From Casuarina equisetifolia (Eukaryota > Streptophyta > Magnoliopsida > Fagales > Casuarinaceae): DNA of 64,000 nucleotides. The DNA is taken from the NCBI GenBank assembly GCA_028551475.1, contig CM052361.1, forward strand, positions 10,361,501 through 10,425,500, written 5' to 3'. Positions 45,961 to 59,800 of the stretch are shown here, in pieces (position 1 is the stretch's first letter; the number at the start of each line of letters is the position of its first letter). A model generated the notes under the pieces. It did not search any database. It was not told the DNA's origin and saw nothing but the letters and a program-made list of their open reading frames with translations. The translations under genes and the position numbers were made by a program.

Positions 45961-48900
45961 CAAAACTAATTACAATTGCAACTCTTCTTAGACAACAAAC
46001 TTGTCCCCTAGGTTGCATAAAGGATAACGCTCCTTAAAGACTTGTATATCCAACCAAATGGCTTCTTGCACCAAAAGGCCTTGTCAATGAACCAAATTCT
46101 AAGACATCCTTTTTTTATTTGCTACTAGAGCATGGCTTGGGGAGCTGGACATAGAACATTTTCATTAACCAAATAAGTCGGCAACTCAATTTGCATTTGC
46201 ATTCCTTCTCCAATAACCCTTTTAAGTATAGAAGCATGGAACACATTGTGTATCTTGGAACCTTCTAGGAGTTTCAAACGGTAGGCTACTTCCCCAATTT
46301 TCTATAGTACTTCAAATGGTTCAAAGTACCTCGAAGAAAGTTTATGGTTCTTACAGATGGCAACTGAATTTTCCCTATAAGGCTGAAGTTTAAGATAGTC
46401 TTGATCACTAATCTCAAAGGACTCTTCCTTACGACCAACATTGTAGTATTTTTGCATTATGTTTTGTGCTCTTCTCAACCTCTTTTTAATGTCCCTTAAA
46501 ACTACATCTCTAGCCTACAATTCTTGATCAACTATTGCCACAGCTAAAGACCTAGGAATATAAGATAAAAGATAGGGTGGGTTGCCTCCCATACATTACT
46601 TCATAAGGAGACTTCCTAGTCACATTGTGTACACTTGTGTTATAGCAAAACTCAACCCATGGCAGCCATTTGCACCACTCTTTAGGATGGTCCCAAGTGA
46701 AGCATCTAAGGTATACTTCTAGTGTTTTGTTAACCACTTCAAATTGCCCATTAGTTTGTGAGTGGTAAGTTGTAGAAAAGTTAAATTTTGTACGTTGCAG
46801 TTTAAACAATTGATTCCAAAACTCACTTGTAAACACTGCATCTCTATCATAAACAATGTTCCTAAGTAACCCATATAGTTTAAAGATATTTTCAAAAAAG
46901 TTTGAGTAACACTCATTACTGTATAGGGGTGTGTTATTGCTAAGAAATGTGCTGCCTTAGATAGACGATCCACCACAACAAAAATAACTTATTTACGTCT
47001 GGAAGTCAGCAATCCTCCTATGAAGTCCATAGCCAAGTCTTCCCATACCTAATTGGGTATGGGCAATGGCTGAAGCAACCCACTTGGTTTAATATTCTAC
47101 CACTTAATCCTTTGGCACACATTGCATTCTCTTACAAACTACATTACTATTTTTTTTCATTTTAAACCAAAAGAAGGTAACCTTGACCCTTTGAAGAGTC
47201 TTGAAATACCCTTCATGTGTAGCACCATGTATCTCTTTTAGGATAACAAGAATCAAGGTCGAGACTCTTCCTGAAAAGATCATGTTATGATGGAGCAAAA
47301 TTCCATTCTTGTACTAGTACTATTTTCTTGTTTCCCTTATACTTAGTTTATCAACACCTCTTGAGCTTCTTTGTTCACTCGTACTTCCTCTTGAACATAA
47401 TCCAACCACTTTAGTACTGGCAATGAAATAGCCTTCAATTAACTACCATTAGTTTCACTATCTTTATTGCATTTGCCTATCTATTCATATTGTATCTCTT
47501 GCCATTCAATGCTTACTTTTTTTAGTAATGTCTTCCTCCTCCTTATATGTCAGTTGCCAAACTTGTTTACCTCTACCTTGTAATGCAACTTATTGTAACA
47601 AAATTTTACTCTTGGGTGATATCTTAACTTCTTTCTGCTCCTTCTTTAATACAATAACAGTTCTTGTAGATAAATCTTCTTCCTTTCTAAAAAAGGCATA
47701 TGTTGCACTATTATCCTTCCCATGTTGTAATTGAATCTTAAAGTCACAGCTAACTAATTTGACTAACCATTTATGTTGGGTAGGTGTGGTAATCTTTTGA
47801 TTCCACAGACTTCGAAGGCTCCTTTGATCAATATTTACTATAAATTTAGCTCCTAAGAGATACTGCCTCCACCCTTTAATAGCTAGAATTAGAGCCAAAA
47901 GCTCCTCATATGTGAACAAGTGTGGATTTTTTCCCTTCAAAGCTTGGCTAAAGTAGGCAATCGATTTTTGCTCTTGTGACAACATAGCTTCTACCCTTAT
48001 TGCACAAGCATTGCATTTCACCACAAAAGGAAGTGAAAAATCAAGTAATCTCAACACAAGGGCTTCGGTCATTAAAAGTTGGTTTTGTTTATGTTGCCCA
48101 TTTGAAAGTTTCTTTCTTAAGGAGTTTAGCCAATGGAGTAGCAAGGATTCCATAATGTTGAATAAATTTCTTGTAATAACTCATTAAACTTAGGAAACCC
48201 CTTAAAGCCTTCACATTCTTGGGCATGGGCTAGTCTAACATTGCTTGTACCTTCTCACCTTTAACATGAACTCTAAGTTCAAAAATCACATGACTAAGGT
48301 AGTTAACAGTATTAACTCCAAAAGCACATTTTTCCTTCTTAACATAAAGCTGCTGTGTAGAGAGCTTTTCAAAGACCAACCTCACATGCTCAAAATGCTC
48401 AACCTAATCTCTACTATACGTAAGAATATCATCAAAAAACACCAATACAAAGCTGCCCAAATACTCTTTAAAAACTTTATTTATTAAGCTTTGGAAGGTT
48501 GAAAGGGCATTACACAATTCAAAAGGCATAACAAGGAACTCATGGTGCCCCAAATGAGTTTGGAATGTTGTTTTCTTCTCATCAACTGGCCTTATTATGA
48601 TTTGGTGGTAACCAAGTTGTAAATCCAATTTAGTAAACAGTTTTGCCCCACAAAGTTCATCTAAGAGCTCATCTATTGTAGGAATTGGGAAACCATCTTT
48701 AATGGTTTCCTTATTTAAGGTTTGGTACTCCATATACATCCTCCATGTACCATCCTTTTTCCTAACTAAAATAACAGGAGATGAGAAAGGGCTATTGCTT
48801 TCCTTGATCACTCATTCCTCTAACATTTCTTGAATTAGTTTTCAATCATTTTTTTTTTTGCAAATAAGGATAACGGTATGGTTTGGTAGCTACCACTTTG

Positions 48901-49060
48901 TTTTCATCCTTAAGCACAATTTGATGCTCATGCAATCTAGCAAGAGGCAGGCCAGGTGGTTTTCTAAACAACACAACATACTTCTCCAACATAACGTCAA
49001 ACTGCTTAGGCCACTGTTCACACAAGTTACTTCTTTTATTGGTTTTACACACCATAATTG
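45961..49060 (-). pseudogene. Gypsy-1 pol: RT, RNase H, integrase, C-terminal tail
   Basis: From high to low: linker before RT with LHEHQIVLKDENKVVATKPYRYPY (about 48,940-48,860, read in parts), RT 48,811-48,404 ([32 protein letters not shown] as the catalytic motif), RNase H 48,150-47,600 (ALILAIKGWRQYLLGAKF, then HKWLVKLVSCDF), integrase zinc-binding part near 47,298-47,104 and core 46,976-46,552 (MVDRLSKAAHF, TTYHSQTNGQFEVVNKTLE, WLPWVEFCYNTS), then a tail toward 46,000 where YRLKLLEGSKIHNVFHASI is legible. Stops occur between blocks. Confidence 0.88.
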
Positions 49061-50806
49061 TGTTGGAAAATTAGGGTTTTGTGTGTGAAAAAATATATTT
49101 TTTTAAGATATTTAATAAAATATGTTTCCCATAAGTGCAAAAGAAAATTATAGGAAGTAAAAGGTGTACAAATTATAATATCAATTAATAATATTATAAA
49201 GTAACCAGGTTCCTACATTCCTTAATATAATGTTACTATATAGTGACATTTAAGAAGGTATTTATCTAAGTTGCATTAGTTAAAATGTCTTGAGTATAAT
49301 GTTTATTAAATTGAAATTGAATATAACATTCATTGTGGTTAAGAAAATGATGCTTGCTTATGTTTTGATGAAGGTTGAGATATATGGCCTTGCTTGTTGG
49401 AATAAATCTTTCTATCAAGGACATGTATTAAACTATTCTCATATTAATATAATGTTCTAGGGTTGTATACTATGTTCCTGGCCTGGTTAATATTCTCAGA
49501 GTGGATATTGAGTTCTCGAGTCTGTTGTACTCGGACCTCTTAAGCTCTTGGTCCAAATTAGCTTACATTATTAGGCTTACTCTCGGTCCATATTAGCTCG
49601 CGTTATCAGGCTTGCTCCTGGTCCAAATTAGCTCGCAGGTGCTAATGGTGAAACTCATTGTTTCAAGCTGATGCTCGTAATGAAACTCACTGTTTCATTA
49701 ACATACCCTCACTTATCTACCTAATGCCTTAAGCAGAAGAGTGTCGAATAGATGCCGATATGAGAGAGAGAGCGAGAGAAAGAGGAAAATATCACTGTTG
49801 GTGACCGAATCTTTAACGGGAGGATTTTTTATGAGACTGATGTCAAAACGGTCTGATTTAAGATGGAAAAGGAAAATCTGAAGGCTAATCTACTATTCCA
49901 ATGGGAAGATAGCTCATGATTGAGGTTTGTTGTACTTGAAACCCTAGCCTTAATTTTTCTATTTAAGAAAAGTTGTTTTACGAAGAAAGGTTAGAGAAAC
50001 TGACAAGATTCTGAAGCTTTTATTGAGAAGAGATTCTATTATTGAGCTTATTCCCTAATCCTGCAATCTTCGCGACAATCGGTGATATTCAAGGCTACGG
50101 TGATATTGTGATTAAATACTTATTTGTTTGTTCATATAATCGATTCAACCTTGTATAACTCTATTTATGTGCTAATTTCATTAAAATACAATTATTGCAC
50201 ATAAGCATTGAGAGGAACCCGAAACCCTAATTTATTTCAATTTAGGGTTTTCATGATAGGAGTTGAGAGCTTTTATATCTACATCATATTAGCTTTTATT
50301 GATTACAAAATCCCACTACTTGTCATACTATTTGGGATTTGTAATTAATTGATGATCTTTTGATCATATTGTATAATCTTGTACAAGAGATTCCTTGAAG
50401 AGGAATTATTTAAGTTAATGATAATGTTTTCTCCTAACTTGGTTGAGTAAAGGAGACTTCAATTGGTTTGATTGAAGGAAAAGAGGGTGGACGTAGGACT
50501 CAAGGTGTGAGTGCTAAACCACCATGGTAAATTTGGTATGAATCTCTTTGCTTATTATTGCAGCAATTTTCTTACAACACCTGTTGTCTTATTACTAGTC
50601 TTTGAATTTATAAGAGTATTTGAAGTGCTAAATTATGATACTATCTTCGTTGACTTGAAGGAAGAGTATTGAGGTTTTGGATTCTGATTGTGTCATACTG
50701 TAATTATTTATATGTTTTTGTTAATATAACAAATTGTTTCAAGTTATTTTTGTAAATTGCTAATATAACAATTCAACCCCCTTCTTGTTAAGCTATAAAA
50801 CCAACA
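49061..50806 (+). mobile_element. Long solo LTR (1.75 kb) inside Gypsy-1
   Basis: Ends TGTTGG and CCAACA form a perfect 6-bp inverted pair; the flanks AATTG and AATTA are a near-perfect 5-bp duplication. It shares the start, the motif TAAAAGGTGTxCAAATTATAATATCAATTAA (two halves of a conserved block at 49,157-49,190), GTGCTAAACCACC and ATTCAACCCCC with the element at 2,853-4,417, so both belong to one LTR family. It has no internal domain. A 35-bp triple repeat lies at 49,545-49,639. Confidence 0.8.
49545..49639. repeat. 35-bp tandem repeat, 2.7 units
   Basis: Units at 49,545, 49,580 and 49,615 begin CTCTTGGTCC, CTCTCGGTCC and CTCCTGGTCC. They lie at the same relative place where the related LTR in unit A has a 40-bp array of different sequence. 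Confidence 0.85.
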
Positions 50807-52283
50807 AATTAGACTACCATCCCCTCCTTTTATTGCTTCAACAATTTAGCCAACGCCAAATTATTGATGACCTTATTCCTCAAATTTCTATTCCCCCTTA
50901 GTTAAATTACATAAAGGTCATCTTTAACGTAGAAAATTCCTATCTTACCTCTCCAAGAGTCTCTAACCACTGAACTCCTAGAATTACCCTTAAGTTAGGA
51001 ATAAGTAGAATGGAAAAATCAATATGCATTCTCTTTCCTTGCAACATTAATTCCACATCTCTACAAAAACCCTTCCCTTAGAGTTATTCCCCATTAGTAA
51101 TCTTAACATTGAAAGCCTGAGTCATGTTTGGCTCCAATTTCATCTTTCGAACTAATTGTGCACTCATAAAATTGTAAGTGCTACCAATATCTGTCAACAC
51201 TACAACCCTCACCTTATTCTTCCGCATATCACCTTAAATACACATAGTTCTTGGACAACTTACTCCACTTAAGGTTGCCAATGACGATATTTGTAATTCA
51301 CCCGAACACTTTGCTACTTCCTACTCATTCTCCTCACTACATCCATCCATATCTAAAACTTCTAAGAGGAATAACTTCTTACATCTATGACCCGGGGTGA
51401 AATGTCCGTCACAATTAAAACATAATCCCCTAGCCCTTCAATCCATAATTTCTAGCTAAGTCAACCTTTAAATCAGTAAGGTAGTCTTATTCTCTCCAAT
51501 CTTATTTTTTGTCCCTACTAACATGTTCTACCTCCTTAGTACATGACTTATAGAACTTTTATTAGCCAACTCCTTAGCTTTAAGCAATGTAGCAAAGCCA
51601 ATAATAGCAGACAAGGTTGAAGGATTGTAAGTAATCACATCTAACCTAATTCATTCTTTCAAACCACTAGTAAAACAACTAATACATTGCTCAACATTCA
51701 AGTGACCAGATCTTAGGAGTAACCTATTGAATTGCAGCTAATAATCTTAAACTAAGCCAATTTGTTTGAGTTTTGTTAATTCACTAACATGATCGGTGAA
51801 GATCATTAGTTTGCATTATGGTATTAGTTTATCTAATAAGGCATTTCAAGGAATGAAATCAATCTCATGCTCATTCCGTAAGAGTTGGTACACCAGTTGT
51901 GCTTCTCCATCCAAATGTTAGGAAGCTATGCTCTTTTGGCATCTTATGAAAATTAAAGAATTGGAACGCCCTATCAATCCACCAAGTAGGATTAGTGCCT
52001 CCTTCGTGCTTCAAAAAATTTAACTGAACCATCACGTTCTGAATCTTACTAGAATGAGAATGCTGCTCTTCATGATTACGATTTCCCTCATCGAATTGTC
52101 ACGATGATTGTACCTTCCACTATGAGTGGAGGAACCTTTGCCCATATCCTTTGTCAATTCAAAATGTAATGTAACACCATCAATTTGAGTCCTAAGCACA
52201 TCAATTAACTGATGCATCATCTTTGTTAATTATGGAACACTAGAATTTAAAGTTGAATCCTTCCACTAATCAGCACTTGGCAT
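50807..52283 (-). pseudogene. Gypsy-1 gag and aspartic protease
   Basis: Gag region (about 52,250-51,350) with a legible TNPTWWIDRAFQFFNFHK, as in Gypsy gag, and a zinc knuckle CFNCDGHFTPGHRCKKLF (51,410-51,357). The protease region follows (about 51,250-50,950) with VVVLTDIGSTYNFMS, where the active-site triplet D-S/T-G is now D-I-G, and VILGVQWLETLG. Frames are broken throughout. Confidence 0.8.
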
Positions 52284-52294
52284 CTTTGATACCA
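52284..52294 (-). other. Primer-binding site of Gypsy-1
   Basis: Minus-strand TGGTATCAAAG, matching the initiator Met-tRNA 3' complement, just inside the 5' LTR. Confidence 0.75.
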
Positions 52295-52297
52295 ATT

Positions 52298-52620
52298 CGC
52301 TATGGTCTTATGGCTTAATGTGAGCTCGAACATAAGATCAAGTCAATGGACAATGGGGAATCAAAGAGAAATCTATTAGAACTAACTTAGACTTAGAATG
52401 TTTCATCTTTCTAATAATCTTGGAATTGTAGAGAATTACACAAGTATTTCTTAGAGGGAACCCAAGACCTTAGAAATCTAATTGAAAGGTAACATAATTC
52501 AGTTACCCCTCCATTCATGAGTTCCCTCTATTTATACTAATTATAACTCACATAACTACCCATAATTCCCTTACATCATATCTCTTTATTATAACTAAAA
52601 TTAGTAAAGTAAAAATGACA
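52298..52620 (-). repeat. 5' LTR of Gypsy-1
   Basis: About 323 bp, related along its length to 45,647-45,960. It has a TTTATACTAATTA-type block (TATA region on the minus strand). Confidence 0.75.
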
Positions 52621-52639
52621 TTGTCTTTATGCTACCACT

Positions 52640-53045
52640 TATTGAAACACCTTAACAAGATGTTATAACCTATGACGTGGCTTATATGTTATGTGGATTG
52701 TTGCACTATGTTGCTTGTTAGATAAAGTTTTAGTGAGAAGATCAATAGGCTTGTTATGAGTTCAAATATGACAAGTCTTAATCCTTGTTTTTTTTTTCTT
52801 TGATAAAATGACAATTAATTTCCTTGTGTTTGGTTTGCTCATGAAAAACAGAATACTTATAGAATGATTGGCAACTTCATTATCATAATAAAAGCAAATA
52901 AGCCAAGGAACCACTGCTCCTAAATTCTGAGGTAAGCAACAAAACTATCTCACAAAGTACTATGGCCAAAGTGTGATATTAGGCTTCAAATGAAGAATGA
53001 GAGTTAATGGCTTGTTTCTTAGTCTTTCAAGAAATCAAGAAGTCC
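52640..53045 (-). pseudogene. Copia RNase H fragment
   Basis: Minus-strand remnant: WKTKKQAINSHSSFEA near 53,030, then HEQTKHKEINCHFI near 52,830 and NKPIDLLTKTLSNKQ near 52,720. These are the late RNase H motifs of plant Copia pol. It abuts the Gypsy-1 5' LTR and is broken by frameshifts. Confidence 0.7.
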
Positions 53046-53099
53046 CTAAGTTTATTACAAAAGTTAGAGATATTATGTTTCATGAGTTGTTCTTTTCTT

Positions 53100-53745
53100 T
53101 TGCTCAGCCCAAACCCTTGTCTTTAGTTCCCTAAGTTGTTTCTAGATTTTGGTATTGGCGACCACTCTTTTATTCTATTATATCATAATCCTTTTCATCT
53201 TTTACCATACAAATCTTTTGATATAACACCTCTTATTGAATTCCTTCCCTCTAAGGCCATTCCTAAAAATAGTGACGTTACTCACTTGGTCAAGCGTACT
53301 TCAAATGATATTCCATTATCTTATTCCCACATTGATCCACCTATTATAAAGCCTTTTATTATGTATTGACCCATTATGGATACACCTTTCGCAAAGCCAC
53401 TTGACACTTCTTTGCCACCAATTCATTGCTCAACATGAGTCTTGAGGCCTCATATTTAAACTTAAGATTACCATTATAATCATAATGCCTTTGTTTTGAT
53501 CACTTCTTAAATTCTTCTTCTAAGTCTTTGGATATTTTATACCCCATTTCTAATTTTGTCTCCCTTGATCAATTATTGCTCCAAAATAAAACATTCATTA
53601 CTTTGATCTCTTTTGCTTGAGAGCTACTTTACTATCACAAAGAAATTCACAATTTGCAATGGATCAATGCTATGATTTGTGAGTTACGTGCATTAGAGGC
53701 TAATTGAATGTGGACATTAGTTGAAAACAAAGGTGTTTGAAATCT
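53100..53745 (+). pseudogene. Copia integrase-to-RT linker fragment
   Basis: Plus-strand remnant. YPISNFVSLDQL near 53,540 and ELRALEAN near 53,679 fit the stretch just upstream of Copia RT. The open part 53,136-53,366 would be the variable linker after integrase. It faces away from the RNase H fragment at 52,640-53,045, so the two are inverted relative to each other. Confidence 0.6.
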
Positions 53746-55400
53746 AGAATGCAAATAACAATATTAAGTATGATAGATGCATAAAGATGAACATTCACTA
53801 TTAGGCAGTTTAACTAAAATGGGATCATATGTATATAACCTAATGTTCTCCATGCATGTGAGTTTAAGCATAATAACATCCCTTAAGTTAATAAGTGAAT
53901 TAGTTGAAGATAAATTTTACAAGGTAAAGATCATACTTGTAATATTGTTCATTGGTTTAATAGGTCCAAAGCGACTTAAAAGTTGCACAACTTGTTGCTA
54001 TTAATCAAGTGTAAGAGCTAGTCTAGTAGTAGGTGGCATTTGTTTCACTACAACACCATCATTAAAAGGAACATTTTGGTCTACAACACCATTAACATTT
54101 CACTTTTTTCTTCTAACTTTCAAGTTTATGTGGAAACCTAATTAGCTATAAATACTTGTCTTTGTATGACCCACTCTTTTATGGTGTTCACAAATGGGTT
54201 GCCATACCAAATGTTAAATTAAAATTGCCTCAAATGAGGTTTTACACTAGGATTTGTGTATCAATATAGGTCCAAAATGGGTTTTACGAGAAAAACTAAA
54301 ACAAGAGTTGGTACTTGATTTAACCTCCATTTTTTGTAATCTATGGCTAAGATTTTAACCTTTATTCCTCATTGGCTGCTCTAGTGGATAGGAAGCAAGA
54401 ACTCCTAAGAAATCAATAACAAAATTATGCTTAGTAGAAAAGGTGAGGGTTATGAAAGCTTTTATATTTCTTAAAAGGTCATATGGTTACTTGTGTGCAT
54501 GTGTCATAAAGAGAGACATAGGGCAAATATGGCTACAACAAAAATGACCATCATGCCTTAAACAAGAATTAATAAGATTTCCTTACCCTAGTACCTCTCA
54601 AGGATCTATCATGAGCACCTAATTTCAATGTACGCAAATTCTAGTGTACATATAATAAGCTAAAGGGGTGACCTAATTGATTTAATTGATTATATGCTTA
54701 ATCAAATAATGTCGATTCATCATAGTTTTATAAGATGCACTATAGCTTACACTAGTTAGCACTATACTTGCAATCAAAGGTAATATATGTCTTATTTTAC
54801 TAGACCAATATTATTTACATCAATATACCCTTATAGGAGAAATAATTTATATCAATTGATGTAAATTCACATTACATGAACTCACAAAATGAACAAACAA
54901 TCTCTTACCTAGGTTATATTAATGTTAATAAAAACAATTATAACACTAATACAGTTATATGAAAATAATTTTATATTAGTTTAGTGACAATCTCTTATCA
55001 TTAATTCAATCCTATAAAGCTTCAACCCTTAAGTGATGGTAGTAATCATGCCAATTTAAATACACAATATCAACCATACTCACAAGGGCTTTCCACTTTA
55101 CTAACATAATTTAATATAGTAGTGTGGTAAATAAACAACATTAGGCAAATAACCTTATGCATAAATATTCTTGTTAGTCCTAATTCTCCTCTTAATATAA
55201 ATAGTTGTTGACAAATTGTTAATGGAGAAATAAGGGTTAGTTTTCTCACAAAATCCATCTTAGTTTTGAACTTATGATTGATGCACAAATCATGGTATAA
55301 ACCTTGTTATGATAAAGCCCACCACTAAAGTTGTTGCATGATTTAGGAGCTAACTTGCTTTTTGTAATACTTCCTCCACCTCCATCACTAAAAAATAATT
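53746..55400. other. A+T-rich spacer without recognised genes
   Basis: I see no coding sequence, paired terminal repeats or clear element ends. Short open stretches at 53,777-54,004 (+) and 55,288-55,070 (-) have no recognisable motif. Probably decayed transposon sequence. Confidence 0.5.
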
Positions 55401-56290
55401 GATCAAAAGAAGGCAACCATATGGAAAAGGCTGTCAGATCAACTCATCAACCATTATCAACAAAAGAATGTCCTAATGCTTCTCATTGCACACTTAGGAA
55501 AGGTCTTCTAGAGAGGGAATTGGGTTCCTAGATGTTCTGTTATTGTGCATGATGGCACACATTGGTTACATCTCAAGAAACTTGATAACCTTCCTAAAAT
55601 CACACTTTGTCTCTACTTAGGCATTAATGTTGTGAAAGTTGCATTTGCATTTGATGGGTAAGCATTTATCAAGTACCAACCATAAATCACTAAGATGAGC
55701 ATAATACTTAGCCACTAATTTGTTTGCTTCATGTTTGATCTTAACTATTTGTTGCTCTAAACAATTTTTTGTATTAGATTATAGTGATTGGTACCAATCA
55801 CCTTGTGGTAACATTTTTACAGCATCTTCCTAGCCTCGTGAGTTGTATTACTAAGGCAAAAAGCATTTGCTATCTATGACAAGGCAAAATGCATTAACCA
55901 AGAAGTTGCAACAAAGTTGCACTAATCCCAAAGTTTAGCTCTTGCATTACCATCAATTAGACATAAAAGAGTACCATTAACAAGCCTAAGCTTTTTGTGA
56001 TAACCCAAAGTGATCGTCCTCTTGTGGTACCCTAGGGGAAAGTCCTATAACGCCATTGGAACTTGAGGAACTAAGATTATTATGGAAACAACTCCAAGAG
56101 GTAATGATAGAGGACCCTTTATAAAAGGACATGGTTCTTATGGCTTTAGAATATTGGTTATTGGTTTTGGCTTTGGCTTTAGAATACAATTTTGGCTTAA
56201 GTGCCTTCATATGTGCTCCACTCTTTCTTTTGTGAAAGAATCTTCCACCATTCCTCACAAAAGATGCCTTCATCAAAATCCCAAACAAGA
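55400..56290 (-). pseudogene. Copia gag fragment
   Basis: Minus-strand remnant reading LVNGTLLCLIDGNARAKLWD and then CNFVATSWLMHFALS (about 55,985-55,850), and NTTHEARKMLQKC (about 55,850-55,810), in the pattern of UBN2-type Copia gag with the W..CN..V..W motif. An open stretch at 56,288-55,986 of unknown character precedes it. Several stops. Confidence 0.62.
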
Positions 56291-56790
56291 TAGCAACTAC
56301 ACATGGCCTTTCACTAGGTCCTTAAGTGCCTATTTATAAGCAAATTGGAGCATGATAGCATAAGGGAGCGAGTGATGGGGAGATTTGACAATAGTAGGTA
56401 GTCATCTTCCCACCAATGGTGAGTGTTTCTTCTCTTTCCTATTTTGAAAAAGGAAAATTTGGAAAGGAAAAAGCATGTCTGACACAAGGATATGACTAAA
56501 TAGTTTTCATTATGTTATTTAACTACATGAGGGTATTTATATGAAAATATGCTACCCTTTCACATGTTAAACACATACATTTTACCTTTTTCCTTCACGA
56601 AAAGGGACATAAAAGGAAATATATTTGGAATTTATTCTACTAGTGTCAACGACGAAAACATATGCAAAACTTCTAGAATAGAATCACATGGCAGCTATTA
56701 ACATTCATTATTCTGCTAACAAACATTGGACAATACCCTTAGTGACCCCAAATTGCCTGAGAAATGCTTTATCATTTCTCACATGTTACA

Positions 56791-56803
56791 TTCCCACCCC
56801 TTT
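56791..56803 (-). other. Polypurine tract of Gypsy-2
   Basis: Minus-strand purine run with GGGGTGGGAA, immediately before the TG of the LTR. Confidence 0.75.
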
Positions 56804-56804
56804 G

Positions 56805-59800
56805 AAACTAACCTTGTCCCCAAGGTCAAAGTTAAGAAAATAAAGGTGCATGTCATGACTAGCTTCCTAGGTGGCATTCACAAGTGAAAGCCCAAACCAA
56901 TGTACTAGTACCTTTGAAATTTTCTTGTGGGTGTGCGATTCCAATATTGCCAATGGTTTTGGCAATAACTTGTCCATTTCTTCGATGTACAAAGGCAACT
57001 CTTTTTGAATTTCCACATCTTTCTCAATACACCATTTCATGTAGGCATGAAAGGTGAGATGGATTCATGAAGTATCAGGAAGGTGCAACTTATATATGAT
57101 TGTACCCACCTTTTGAATTATTTCAAAAGGGTTGTAAAACTGGCAAGCCAACTTAAGATTTTGATGCAAGGTCACTGAAAGATTTCTATAAGGTTAGAGA
57201 AGCAAATAAACATATTCTCCTACCTCATATTAAGTCTATGATATGTGCTTATCATAGTTTAGTTTCATTCAATGTTGGATTTCTTGTAAGCAATGTTGCA
57301 CCTTCTTAATCATTTAGTCTCTTTCTTTCAACTTTCAATCCCCAGCTTCCACTCTAGTTGTTCCCACACATAAGTTAATGGTGAAAGAGGTGCCTTCCTA
57401 TACACCATTTCATATAGGCTTAAGCCAGTTGAATAATGCTTACTAGTATTGTAATAATGTTCTGCCCAAGCTAGCGAATGAGTCCAGTTCTTTAAATGAT
57501 CTCCCGAGAAACAACACAAGTACATCTCTAATGACTTATTTACCATATCCGTTTGACCATCCCTTGAGGATGGTATGATGTTGAATAGTTTAATCGAATT
57601 CCCTACAAATGGAACAATTCCTTTTAAAATGTGTTGGTAAAAATCTTATCACGGTCACACATTATTGACGTTGGCATCCCATAGAGTTTAAGTACTTGAT
57701 CAAAGAAAATACAAGCCATCAAAGTAGATGTGTATAGATGGTTGATGGTTGTAAAATGGGCCATTTTTGAAAGATGGTCCACCATTACTAGAACAAAGCT
57801 CTTCCCTTTAGTCATCAGAAGTTCATCTACAAAATCCATGGATAAATTAGTCCATGTGTCTTGAGGAATTGGTAAAGGTTGTAGTAAACCAATCAGATGT
57901 TTGTTCTTCCATTTGTTTAATTGACATATTGTGCACTGTCGGATCCATCTCCAAATTTGTTGGTCCATTTTATTCCAAAAGAGTCCCTGGTAGATTCTCT
58001 CATTGGTTTTATGTACTCCTTCATTGGTTTTAAAGTGCATTTCTTGAATTATTATAGTGATAAGTGCTGAATTTGCCTTCAAATAAATCCTGTCTTTGAA
58101 AAGTAAAATCCCATCCTTACATGTCCACTATGAGCTAGCTTCTCCTTGCCTTATTTTCTCCATTATCTCTATAAGTTCTAAAGATTCTTGTGTTTTCTAC
58201 TTAATGCAATCCACCCACAAAGGGTAATGGTGGTGTAAGAGCAAATAAAGTTGCACCCAAATGGCACTTGGAGAGAGAAATGGCAACCACATTGTTAGTG
58301 CCAAGTTTATACTCAATATGAAAATCTAGCCTAACAATTTAGCCCCTCATTTTTGCTATAGAGGGGTACTTAGTTTCTACTCCAATAGATATCGCAAACT
58401 ATAGTGATTTGTTTGAATGGCAAAGTGTCATCCTAACAAATACCCTTTCCAGCATTGCACAGCCATGAGAATGGCAAGAAACTTCTTTTTGTAAGTAGAG
58501 AGTTTGATGTTCTTTCCATGCAATTACCTACTAGAATAGGTGACTGGTCTTTTTTCCTTGCAATAAAATTGTGTCTACACCTAATCCAAAGGCATCGATT
58601 TCCCAAACAAATTCCTTCTCAAACTTTGGTAAAGTTAGTCTAAGGGTTTGGTTCATGGCTGATTTTAGTTCTTCAAAAGCTTTTTATGCCTCTTTTGTCC
58701 AACAGAAGTTTCCGTTTTTCAAGAGATATGTAAAGGGTGCTGCTAACTGACTATAATTAGGCACAAATTTATGATAGTAGCCCATTAGGCCTAGAAAACC
58801 ATACAAACCCTTGAGATGAGCAAGACATGGCCAATTCAACATGTCTTTGATGTTTTCAAGTTCCAAAGCAACACCTTCCTTGCTTATGATGTGACCCAAA
58901 TAATGCACCTCTCTCACGTCAAAGGATCATTTCTTTTTTTTTCACAAATAATTAGTGTTGTGCTAATATACGAAATACTAAATCCACAGTTCAAAAGGGA
59001 GATCTTAATTTTCATTGTAAATTAGGATATTGTCAAAAAAACAAGCACATACCTTCTTAATTGCTCCTTGAAAATAAAATTTATGATAACCTGATATGTT
59101 GATGGGGCATTGGAAAAGCTAAACGACATTACCAAAAATTCATGATGGTCATTATGGGTATGAAAAGCCATTTTTTAAATATCCTTAAGCTTTATTCGAA
59201 CTTGATAATAACCCAGTGTGAGATCAAATTCAGTAAAATATTTTGCTACATTAAGCTCATCTAAAAGTTCTTCCACTATAGGGATAGGAAAGTTATTTTT
59301 GATAGTTTACTAATCTAAAGCCCAATAGTCAACACATAATCTCTAAATTCCATTTTGCTTCTTTACTAGAAGCACAAGAGAGGAAAATGGGCTAGAACTT
59401 GGTCAAATAATACCCTCTTGCAACGAATCACGAACCATTTGTTTGATAATATTTTTCTACGCATAAAGGGATTTGTAAGGCCTGGAGTTTACTTTCCACT
59501 TGTCATCTTTAAGTTGAATTCTATGATCCATCAATCTTATGGGGGCAAACCCATGGATTCTTGAAAAAGGCTTGAAAATTCTTCTAAGATCTTGTCCAAT
59601 CTATCATCAAGTTATAAGTCCTCTTTGAAATCCTCATGAACATCTATAACCAACTTCAATTAAAGTAGCAACACCAAACCAACTTTTTTTAAGATTTTCC
59701 CCATTTGATTATTGAAGATTATCTTAGGAGGTATGGGTCTTACTCCCTTTAGCCAAGCCACCCTTAGAACAACCTCTATTCCTACCATGTCCAAGATATA

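Larger units (their letters stand above)
45647..52620 (-). mobile_element. Degenerate Ty3/Gypsy element with both LTRs (Gypsy-1)
   Basis: Minus strand. 5' LTR about 52,298-52,620 and 3' LTR about 45,647-45,960 are clearly related (both hold AGCTCGAAC, AAGTCAATGGACAA and a TTTATACTAATTA block). A primer-binding site TGGTATCAAAG lies at 52,294-52,284 just inside the 5' LTR. Inside are gag, protease, RT, RNase H and integrase in Gypsy order. A 1.75-kb solo LTR at 49,061-50,806 interrupts it. Many stops are present. LTR outer ends are uncertain by a few bases, and no matching target duplication was found. Confidence 0.85.

Noticed and set aside
56082..56339. Plus-strand open frame of 85 codons
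   Set aside because: Overlaps the minus-strand Copia gag remnant and has no recognisable motif.
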